From: Euryarchaeota archaeon UBA623
GTDB taxonomy: Archaea; Thermoplasmatota; Poseidoniia; Poseidoniales; Thalassarchaeaceae
Reading direction: 5' to 3'
Length of the DNA stretch: 6,363 nt
Assembly (NCBI GenBank): GCA_002505325.1
Contig: DAUV01000126.1
Coordinates: 1 to 6,363 of the forward strand
Made by a program: the position numbers and the translations under genes. This document shows positions 1-5,243 of the stretch, one piece after another. The notes under the pieces are model-generated. The model was given only the letters and a program-made list of their open reading frames with translations, made no database searches and had not been told where the DNA came from. Positions within the stretch are counted from its first letter, which is position 1. Each line of letters starts with the position of its first letter.

Positions 1-1
1 T

Positions 2-556
2 GTTCTGGACCATGTCCTACCTGGAATCGGCTGCACCGTATCTCCATCATTTTGTACCGACACTCTGGTCAATCTCGCTCTGCTGTGTAGCAACGACTCG
101 TCCGAGGGAAGTGTCCTCGTAGACAATCTGCGCAGAGCCCTCATGATGGCAAAAGAACCATTGCGTCAGGTCGCGTTTCTTCACGGGGCTAGAGATACCC
201 CTGTACCGACTGAAATCGGTGAACTCCGCCGCTTCCGTGCTGCTCTCCCTACAGATTGGCAGAATGCTTTCATTGCCTATTCGCAAGGATTAGGGCAAGA
301 AACCTCCGAGTTTGTCGAGGCCCTGGCCTCACTAACTCCCCTCATTGCGGGCAATGCCCCCCTGATAGATGGGAACACTCTGATTGCCGCCACTGGGCTG
401 GATCCGGGGCCGAGGATGGGGCGTCTGAAGGGACAGTTGCACAGAATCCAGATAGAAAGGGACCTGTCTACTGCAGAAAGGGTTCTGTCGTTGCTGGACG
501 AGTTAAACTGGAGAGACTCAGACTACGAAGAGTGGTCTGCACTCAGTTGGCCCTAA
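2..556 (+). CDS. C-terminal part of a probable tRNA nucleotidyltransferase / poly(A) polymerase family protein (5' truncated by window edge)
   Basis: The reading frame is open from base 2 to the TAA at 554-556, giving 184 residues with no credible start. The ATG codons at 140 and 143 lie inside continuous coding sequence, so the gene begins left of the window. Visible residues about 119-166 resemble the C-terminal RNA-binding segment of class II (bacterial-type) CCA-adding enzymes and poly(A) polymerases: PLIDGNTLIAATGLDPGP, then MGRLKGQL and a helix ending LSLLDELNW. In that family this follows the order 'hydrophobic-x-G-x-x-L-x-x-x-G-hydrophobic-x-P-G-P', then a short amphipathic helix. The preceding roughly 110 residues are helical in character and match nothing I can name. 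The nucleotidyltransferase head (GSxxR and DxD motifs) would be off the window, so the catalytic activity is inferred. The likely role is addition or repair of tRNA 3' CCA ends in the cytoplasm. An HD-type or other RNA-binding protein sharing this tail is the alternative. Its stop overlaps that of the convergent gene by three bases within a four-base junction. Confidence 0.6.
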   Translation, partial: VLDHVLPGIGCTVSPSFCTDTLVNLALLCSNDSSEGSVLVDNLRRALMMAKEPLRQVAFLHGARDTPVPTEIGELRRFRAALPTDWQNAFIAYSQGLGQETSEFVEALASLTPLIAGNAPLIDGNTLIAATGLDPGPRMGRLKGQLHRIQIERDLSTAERVLSLLDELNWRDSDYEEWSALSWP

Positions 557-1056
557 GGTAACTCATTCAGCATCTCAATGTACTCTTCTTGATTGAGGAA
601 TTGGTCCTCGTCGAATTCGTGCGGCTCTACTATTACGCACCAACCGTCTCCGTAGGCGTCGTCGTTGAGTAGGTCTGGATTGTCCTCGACCTCCCCATTC
701 AGTTCCATAATCTTGCAAGGGAAGGGGGAATTAATCAGAAGGGTCTCAATCTCGCCGTCATAGCTGGTGGTGACGGTAATCAGCAAATCTTCTGTCCCTA
801 CTTCATCACCGCTCCCCATTATTTGAGGAGAGTCGTCATCGATGTCCTCGACATCGGAGTCGCCCTTGAACTCGCTATCGTCCTCAGGGCGGGTGAGTAC
901 TACTCTGACGATGTTGCCATACTCGGCACGGATGAATTCGCTTATTCCAACCTTCACCGTTTCGGCCTTGTCATCCAAGGTTTGGAGCCAAAGGTGCTCC
1001 AGTGTGTACTTACGGTCGTGTGCAATGCTGAACTCGGAGTAGTCGCCATTTGCCAT
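553..1056 (-). CDS. Glycine-cleavage H-protein-like protein without the lipoyl lysine, acidic
   Basis: This encodes 167 residues starting MANGDYSEF. The H-protein fold signature is clear. Residues 17-25 (YTLEHLWLQ) match the family's 'YTxEHEW' start. Residues 35-51 (KVGISEFIRAEYGNIVR) match 'VGITDYAQxxLGDIV'. Residues 108-141 (INSPFPCKIMELN, then NPDLLNDDAYGDGWCVI) match 'IYAPVSGxVxEVN ... SPELVNxDPYGxGW'. In true GcvH the lipoyl-carrying lysine sits in 'ESVKAVSD' just before that last block. Here the aligned stretch (about residues 99-107, YDGEIETLL) has no lysine, and none occurs between K64 and K115. Residues 58-90 form an Asp/Glu-rich insertion that the roughly 125-130-residue family normally lacks. 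The usual job, shuttling aminomethyl groups on lipoamide among GcvP, GcvT and Lpd, therefore seems impossible; a structural, regulatory or protein-binding role is inferred. No gcvP, gcvT, lipoate ligase or hdr genes are adjacent. The start follows family length and lacks a Shine-Dalgarno sequence, which fits a leaderless or short-leader mRNA. Confidence 0.75.
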   Translation of the reverse strand: MANGDYSEFSIAHDRKYTLEHLWLQTLDDKAETVKVGISEFIRAEYGNIVRVVLTRPEDDSEFKGDSDVEDIDDDSPQIMGSGDEVGTEDLLITVTTSYDGEIETLLINSPFPCKIMELNGEVEDNPDLLNDDAYGDGWCVIVEPHEFDEDQFLNQEEYIEMLNELP

Positions 1057-1169
1057 GTTATACCGAACCGCGCGCTCAGATGTGCAATTTGAACTATTCG
1101 ATTGTGATGCCCCTTAGAAGACCACGAGGGATTAACAACGAAACCCGCCTCGGTCGCATGGGGAGAGAG
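1057..1169. promoter_or_regulatory. Divergent intergenic region, probable promoters for the H-like gene and the acyl-CoA dehydrogenase operon
   Basis: This 113-nt spacer separates two divergent starts, so it must hold a promoter in each direction unless either gene is read from further away. Towards the minus-strand gene, an AT-rich stretch near 1085-1104 lies about 30-45 nt before its ATG and could be a TATA-type element. Towards the plus-strand gene, an AT-rich patch at 1131-1138 lies about 32-39 nt before the chosen ATG at 1170, a plausible TATA distance for a short-leader archaeal mRNA. Neither is a good consensus match. A purine-rich GGGGAG at 1160-1165, four bases before the ATG at 1170, could serve as a Shine-Dalgarno sequence. 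I see no RNA gene or small ORF with support here. Confidence 0.35.
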
Positions 1170-2351
1170 ATGGATTTCCGCGAGACTGAGGAACAAGGCA
1201 TGATTCGCGAGATGGTGCGTGATTTCGCTGAGGGCGTACTAGCCCCAACTTGCTTGGAGCGCGACAGGGCGCAGCAGGCCCCTCTTGAGGAATGGGCGGA
1301 ATTCTGCAAGCAATCCGGCCTACAGGGCATCACGATACCCGAGGAGTATGGGGGCAGTCCCATCGACGATATCTCGGAAGCGATAATTGTCGAGGAACTT
1401 GCCCGTGTCGATCCATCGTTCTCCGTGATGTTTTGTGTACATGTTGGACTATGCTCGAAGACCATAGCCCTGCACGGCGACCACGAGCAGAAACAGAAGT
1501 ACCTCTCAAGACTGGCTGGAAGCGAGATTGGAGCATATTCGCTATCTGAAGCCGGAGCAGGTACCGACGCTGCTGCACTCGGATGTAAGGCGGAACTGAA
1601 TGAGGAGGGTAGTCACTATGTCCTCAACGGTGAGAAAATGTGGGTCACCAACGGCGCGAGCGCCGACATCTACGTGCTGTTCGCCAAGGATGTCGACCAT
1701 CCCGAATACAATCAAAAGAAACATGGAGGGACAACGGCATTCATCGTCGAGAGAGGATTCGATGGATTCTCTGTTGGAAAGAAAGAGGATAAGCTCGGAA
1801 TCAGATCTAGTGATACCTGTTCGCTTCTTCTTGAGGACTGTAAGGTCCCTATAGGGAATGTCCTAAAGGACTCTGGTGAGGGATTTCCAATAGCCATGAA
1901 TGCGCTAGACAACTCGAGGATAGGAATCGCTGCTCAGGCCCTCGGCATCGCGCAAGGGGCATATGAGTCGGCACTAAACTACGCTCACGAGCGAGTTGCC
2001 TTTGGCAAACCAATTGCCCACCATCAGAGCGTCGGCAACTACCTCGCAGATATGGCTACCCAAACTGAAGCGGCCAGAATGATGGTTTACAAGGCGGCTT
2101 GGGCCAAGCAGAGGCACTACGAAGACGATGCCCCTCGGCACACCATGGAAGCGAGCATGGCAAAACTGTTCGCTGGAGACACCGCGATGTGGGTGGCCGA
2201 GAGGGCTGTGCAAGTCCTAGGCGGATATGGTTACACCACCGATTTCCCTGTAGAGCGCTTCTTCCGTGACGCCAAGATTACACAAATCTACGAAGGCACG
2301 CAAGAGGTCCAACGAATTGTGATCAATCGCTCCATCGCTCCGGAGCGATAG
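1170..2351 (+). CDS. Acyl-CoA dehydrogenase (FAD-dependent)
   Basis: This catalyses alpha,beta-dehydrogenation of an acyl-CoA with FAD, passing electrons to electron-transfer flavoprotein in the cytoplasm. From ATG 1170 it has 393 residues, the usual family length of about 380-400. Its first residues (MDFRETEEQGMIREMVRDFA) are the standard opening of the N-terminal helical domain. The open frame continues upstream to 1050, but those 40 residues match no family feature and would overlap the divergent gene. The first signature is at residues 122-135 (AYSLSEAGAGTDAA), the flavin/substrate loop before the beta domain. The second is at 348-369 (QVLGGYGY, then FFRDAK) in the C-terminal helical domain. 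The catalytic base is E375 in IYEGTQEVQR, the position used by short- and medium-chain and butyryl-CoA dehydrogenases. Chain-length or branched-chain specificity cannot be read from the sequence. The next gene starts one base after its TAG, suggesting an operon. The family is very secure; the substrate is unknown. Confidence 0.95.
   Translation: MDFRETEEQGMIREMVRDFAEGVLAPTCLERDRAQQAPLEEWAEFCKQSGLQGITIPEEYGGSPIDDISEAIIVEELARVDPSFSVMFCVHVGLCSKTIALHGDHEQKQKYLSRLAGSEIGAYSLSEAGAGTDAAALGCKAELNEEGSHYVLNGEKMWVTNGASADIYVLFAKDVDHPEYNQKKHGGTTAFIVERGFDGFSVGKKEDKLGIRSSDTCSLLLEDCKVPIGNVLKDSGEGFPIAMNALDNSRIGIAAQALGIAQGAYESALNYAHERVAFGKPIAHHQSVGNYLADMATQTEAARMMVYKAAWAKQRHYEDDAPRHTMEASMAKLFAGDTAMWVAERAVQVLGGYGYTTDFPVERFFRDAKITQIYEGTQEVQRIVINRSIAPER
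2326..2349 (+). promoter_or_regulatory. Hairpin at a gene junction covering the Shine-Dalgarno of the downstream gene
   Basis: ATCGCTCC occurs twice in tandem (2326-2333 and 2334-2341), followed directly by its exact complement GGAGCGAT (2342-2349). The mRNA can fold the first copy onto the complement as a perfect 8-bp stem with an 8-nt loop, or use the second copy as a 16-nt perfect palindrome. In both forms the GGAG at 2342-2345, seven bases before the ATG at 2353, is paired. Ribosomes finishing the upstream gene at the TAG (2349-2351) would open the stem, so the inferred role is translational coupling of the two proteins. The bases also encode the dehydrogenase C-terminus (RSIAPER), so part of the repetition could be chance. 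Confidence 0.45.
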
Positions 2352-2352
2352 A

Positions 2353-3606
2353 ATGTCGGATTACCCGATTGCCGAGATTCGCTCTCGGTTCCCTGGTTTA
2401 CAACGTCAGGTCAATGGTAATCAGGCTATTTTCTTCGATGGTCCCGGAGGTAGCCAGTCTCCAGAATCCGTAGGTGATGCGGTCAAGCACTACTTGTTGC
2501 ATCAGAATGCGAATGTGGGCATGTCATTCGCGACTTCGAAAGAGACGGATGCGCTAATCGAGGAAACCATGCGAGCCTGTGCAGACCTAATCGGATGCGA
2601 GGATTATCGTGAGATTATTTTCGGCCAGAACATGACTAGTCTGACTATACAACTGGCTAGTGCTCTGAGCCGAACTTGGTATCCAGGTGACGAAGTCGTG
2701 GTTACGCGCTCAGACCACGATGCGAATGTACGACCCTGGGTGCTTGCAGCACAGTGGGCGGGGGCGACTGTGAAATGGATAGACATACACTCTCCACATT
2801 GCATCCACGATAACGATACTATAGATGCGGCAATCAACGAAAACACCGTATTGGTTGCAATAGGTGCTGCATCGAACTTCTCAGGCACGATTAATGAAGT
2901 CGAGATGATTTGTAGATTAGCCCATGCGCACGGTGCAGAAGTATTCGTGGATGCGGTGCATTATGCCCCTCATGGTTTGATTGATGTGCGTGAGTGGGGT
3001 TGCGACTACCTAGCTTGCTCGTCGTACAAGTTCTTCGGAACGCACCAAGGAATCCTATGGGGTAAATTCGACAGGCTTACTGAACTACCTGTGACTAAAT
3101 TGCGTGTTTCGAGCGAGGAAGTCCCATTCAGATGGATGACCGGAACTCAGGGACATGAGTCGATGGCAGGAACACTGGCTGCTATCGAGCATTTGGAATG
3201 GCTTGGAAGATTAATTTCTGAGGAGAATATTAGTGCTCGTAGAGAGGCCTTGAGAGTGGCGTTCTCTGCAATTGAAGAATATGAGAGAGAGTTGTGCTGG
3301 AGGATGATTGAGGGACTCAAGAAAATAGATGGAGTCAAGATTTGGGGCATAACTTCGGCCGAGGAGTTTGAGTTGAGGGCCCCAACTGTCTCATTCACTC
3401 ATCACTCGATAACTGCCGCGGAGATTGGAGAGGCGCTTGCAGAGCACGGAATATTTGCATGGGCTGGTAACTTCTACGCGCTGGAGCTCTCCGAGACTCT
3501 GGGACTTGAGCCTGGAGGAGCCCTTAGGGTCGGCCTACTACACTACAACACCATGGAGGAGGTGGAGAGATTTCTCAGGGAGCTTTCTTCCATTCTCGCC
3601 GGATAG
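2353..3606 (+). CDS. Class V aminotransferase-fold PLP enzyme, 'cysteine desulfurase-like' subfamily lacking the persulfide cysteine
   Basis: This is a 417-residue cytosolic PLP enzyme of fold type I, close in layout to SufS. Substrate entry: residues 27-33 (FFDGPGG) and NANVGM near 53-58. PLP ring stacking: H122 in TRSDHDANVRPW. Pyridine nitrogen: D200 in VFVDAVHYAPHG, with H203 beside the cofactor oxygen. Schiff base: K226 in SSYKFFG. Substrate carboxylate: R392 in ALRVGLLHYNT. These match SufS D200, K226 and R379. The SufS catalytic cysteine (C364 in GHHCA) is replaced by Y375 in GNFYALEL, so a persulfide mechanism at that site is not available. Sequence character fits the subfamily usually annotated 'cysteine desulfurase-like' (TIGR01976 type), whose reaction is, as far as I know, unsettled; aminotransfer, lyase or epimerase chemistry are all possible. 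It lies one base after the acyl-CoA dehydrogenase with GGAG seven bases before its ATG. No SufU, SufBCD or IscU gene is nearby. Confidence 0.88.
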   Translation: MSDYPIAEIRSRFPGLQRQVNGNQAIFFDGPGGSQSPESVGDAVKHYLLHQNANVGMSFATSKETDALIEETMRACADLIGCEDYREIIFGQNMTSLTIQLASALSRTWYPGDEVVVTRSDHDANVRPWVLAAQWAGATVKWIDIHSPHCIHDNDTIDAAINENTVLVAIGAASNFSGTINEVEMICRLAHAHGAEVFVDAVHYAPHGLIDVREWGCDYLACSSYKFFGTHQGILWGKFDRLTELPVTKLRVSSEEVPFRWMTGTQGHESMAGTLAAIEHLEWLGRLISEENISARREALRVAFSAIEEYERELCWRMIEGLKKIDGVKIWGITSAEEFELRAPTVSFTHHSITAAEIGEALAEHGIFAWAGNFYALELSETLGLEPGGALRVGLLHYNTMEEVERFLRELSSILAG

Positions 3607-3607
3607 T

Positions 3608-5158
3608 TTACTCAACCCAGCGATACTCGCGCTGTCCCTCAAGATTCCCTTCGGCACCAATACTGACTAATGCAAACTCGTCGCTTGGCTTGACCACTGA
3701 ACGCTTACGGGAGCCCTTGTGCAGGGCCTCGTAGACGGTCTTGTTGATTGGATGGCGACCGGACAGGCGCTCAAACAGGTGGAACCTTGAGGCTATCTCG
3801 CGCCACTGTGGCTGGACAGTGCCTTCGAAGACCTTGGCCTTAGCGCCCGAACCGTAGCCACATAGCCCAAGTTTCTCCCCCGACATATCGATGTTCTCGA
3901 TATAGTCGGACTCCATGGTCGACATCAGAGCGAGGAAGATGGAACCAGTGTACTGATTACCAATCAGGCTTGATGCGCGGGTGGTTCTCTCAATTCTTTC
4001 ATCCACAAAGATTCGGAATGCATCTGTCTTGGATATCAGTCTGCGGTACGAATCATTAGCTCTCTCAAACTCCTCAATCCCCTCGAGTGTGTCCGGGAAT
4101 TCCTCAGGCATTGGCTCTGGGCCGATCTGCTCGACAATCTCTGCCCACATCGGCAGGTGCCTCCTGTCGTGACGGAAGACATCCGGGAACATTCTCTTAC
4201 CTTGGAAAGCATATGGCAAGTGGACTATGATACGACTCCATTGGTTGGTCAAAATCTCGTCATTCTCGGGGCTATAGCGGCCCTCGCGGATCGCCTTTTC
4301 GCGGAAATTGATGAATGCTTGCTTGACTGACTCAGAATAGCAGCGGTTGGAGAACTGGCCGTCAAAGACGGGGGTGTCCTTGTGAATCTGTAGCATTGGG
4401 TTCTCGAACATGACATCGTCCTTCTTAGAAGAGCGTGGGAGGTGTTTGAGTATACGCTCAGTGAGCCCATCCTTGACCTTCTCGCCACTCTCACGAGCGA
4501 GATCAAGAACATTCTCTACGATAGTCCTAGTATCAATTTCTCTGCGTGGCTTGAAGAAGTCATGAACGGGCATCGTTGATACTCCCCAGATATCAGGAAT
4601 CTCAAGTAGACGGGGGTTATGGCGTATCAGAATCGCACCGCCGCCAGCGCCTTGGGTGTATTCACCTGTCGAACCGATGTCATACTTGGCATTGTCAGCG
4701 AACACAACAATGCCGATTCTACTTTTCTCCTCTCCCCCTCGAGCGACCCAGTCGAGGGTGTTGTGCATAGCATCCACTGCACCTATGCAAGCGAAGGTCA
4801 TGTCAACCACGTCGCAGTTGCGGAAGCAATCTTTTCCATGGGTGGAGGCATAGCGCTGCTCGAGCATGTCCATGATGTAAGTCGCGGTCGGCTTGGAGCC
4901 ATCTAAGGCCGACTCGGTCCCGAGGTATATTCTGCCGATGGAATTAGGGTCGAGTCCGTTGCGGTCGAGCAGTCTGCGAACCGCGTTAGCACCCATTGTT
5001 GCTGTATCCTCATGGACATCGGGAATTGCCATCGCTGCAAGTCCTAGGCCACGGTTCAACTTACCGAAATCAGCCCCTCTTAGCTTGGCAAAGTCTTCCA
5101 TGTCAAAGTAGAGACGAGGGAAGTGAATCGCGATGTCGTCTATCCCAACTGATGTCAT
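3608..5158 (-). CDS. mvaS: Hydroxymethylglutaryl-CoA synthase, MvaS/eukaryotic type, with an extra segment
   Basis: This condenses acetyl-CoA with acetoacetyl-CoA to HMG-CoA, the second step of the mevalonate pathway that supplies isoprenoid lipid chains. It is a thiolase-fold protein of 516 residues. The general base is E82 in LGTESALDGSKP. The acyl-accepting nucleophile is C124 in VDMTFACIGAVDAM. The histidine of the triad is H313 in IVHLPYAFQGKRMF. Supporting blocks are ADNAKYD with TGEYTQGAGGGAILI (154-178), VHDFFKP (198-204), FDGQFSNRCY (265-274), SSLIGNQYTGS (396-406) and GLCGYGSGAKAKVF (431-444). This pattern is that of bacterial MvaS and eukaryotic HMGCS, not the roughly 350-residue archaeal enzyme. 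Bacterial MvaS is about 390 residues; much of the excess is a charged segment at 205-262 between the DFFKP and DGQFS blocks. A PksG-like beta-branching enzyme is the alternative, but no polyketide genes are present. GGTGA four bases before the ATG is a plausible ribosome site. Its stop is one base from the convergent gene's stop. Confidence 0.9.
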   Translation of the reverse strand: MTSVGIDDIAIHFPRLYFDMEDFAKLRGADFGKLNRGLGLAAMAIPDVHEDTATMGANAVRRLLDRNGLDPNSIGRIYLGTESALDGSKPTATYIMDMLEQRYASTHGKDCFRNCDVVDMTFACIGAVDAMHNTLDWVARGGEEKSRIGIVVFADNAKYDIGSTGEYTQGAGGGAILIRHNPRLLEIPDIWGVSTMPVHDFFKPRREIDTRTIVENVLDLARESGEKVKDGLTERILKHLPRSSKKDDVMFENPMLQIHKDTPVFDGQFSNRCYSESVKQAFINFREKAIREGRYSPENDEILTNQWSRIIVHLPYAFQGKRMFPDVFRHDRRHLPMWAEIVEQIGPEPMPEEFPDTLEGIEEFERANDSYRRLISKTDAFRIFVDERIERTTRASSLIGNQYTGSIFLALMSTMESDYIENIDMSGEKLGLCGYGSGAKAKVFEGTVQPQWREIASRFHLFERLSGRHPINKTVYEALHKGSRKRSVVKPSDEFALVSIGAEGNLEGQREYRWVE

Positions 5159-5162
5159 TAGT

Positions 5163-5167
5163 TCACC
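5163..5167 (-). promoter_or_regulatory. Ribosome binding site for the HMG-CoA synthase gene
   Basis: Read on the minus strand, GGTGA lies four bases before the ATG (5158-5156) and matches the 3' half of the archaeal GGAGGTGAT consensus. The short spacing is normal when pairing uses that half. It supports the chosen start, which also matches the family's N-terminus (a short strand, then HFPRLYFDM). Confidence 0.45.
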
Positions 5168-5171
5168 CTCA

Positions 5172-5185
5172 AGCCCGCGCGGGCT
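5172..5185. promoter_or_regulatory. Perfect 14-nt GC-rich palindrome upstream of the HMG-CoA synthase gene
   Basis: AGCCCGCGCGGGCT reads the same on both strands. On the minus strand it ends 13 bases before the HMG-CoA synthase ATG. As DNA it could be a dimeric repressor site close to the start. As RNA it could form a five-pair stem with a GCGC loop just ahead of the GGTGA ribosome site. It is too near the start, and has no following T-run, to be a convincing terminator for the upstream tyrS gene. Confidence 0.4.
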
Positions 5186-5214
5186 GAGTGGTGTTATGAG
5201 TCCTCGCCCTACGC

Positions 5215-5219
5215 AAAAA
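5215..5219 (-). terminator. Possible archaeal T-run terminator after tyrS
   Basis: On the minus strand a run of five T residues begins 24 bases after the tyrS stop codon, with no hairpin before it. Archaeal RNA polymerase can stop at such T-tracts without a stem, so it may separate tyrS from the HMG-CoA synthase gene. Five T residues is short, and read-through into the next gene is equally possible. Confidence 0.22.
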
Positions 5220-5232
5220 CCATTAGTTTCAG

Positions 5233-5239
5233 TAATAAA
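5233..5239 (-). promoter_or_regulatory. Possible TATA-type box for the HMG-CoA synthase gene
   Basis: On the minus strand TTTATTA lies just after the tyrS stop codon, inside the only AT-rich part of the spacer. An archaeal start about 25 bases downstream would fall near 5208-5212, giving a leader of about 50 nt that contains the palindrome at 5172-5185. No clear BRE element is visible, so this is tentative. Confidence 0.3.
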
Positions 5240-5243
5240 CGTA

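Noticed and set aside
143..556. Treating the first gene as a complete 137-residue protein starting at 143
   Set aside because: The frame is open without a stop back to base 2, the ATG lies inside it, and the helical character continues upstream, so it is a fragment of a longer gene.
1050..1169. Possible 40-residue N-terminal extension of the acyl-CoA dehydrogenase from an ATG at 1050
   Set aside because: The extension resembles nothing in the family, overlaps the start of the divergent gene, and the family opening begins exactly at the ATG at 1170.
1094..1465. Minus-strand open frame of 123 codons opposite the dehydrogenase start
   Set aside because: It is antisense to a secure family member, and its Ser/Arg-rich composition is what reverse reading of a coding gene produces.
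4249..4512. Minus-strand open frame of 87 codons within the HMG-CoA synthase gene in another frame
   Set aside because: It is a frame-shifted shadow rich in Ser and Arg with no domain character, and the main frame has family motifs on both sides.
4619..4906. Plus-strand open frame of 95 codons opposite the HMG-CoA synthase gene
   Set aside because: It lies opposite the conserved C124 region, so the coding constraint belongs to the minus strand.
5172..5185. The palindrome as an intrinsic terminator for tyrS
   Set aside because: No T-run follows it on the minus strand, and it sits right before the next gene's ribosome site; a regulatory role fits better.
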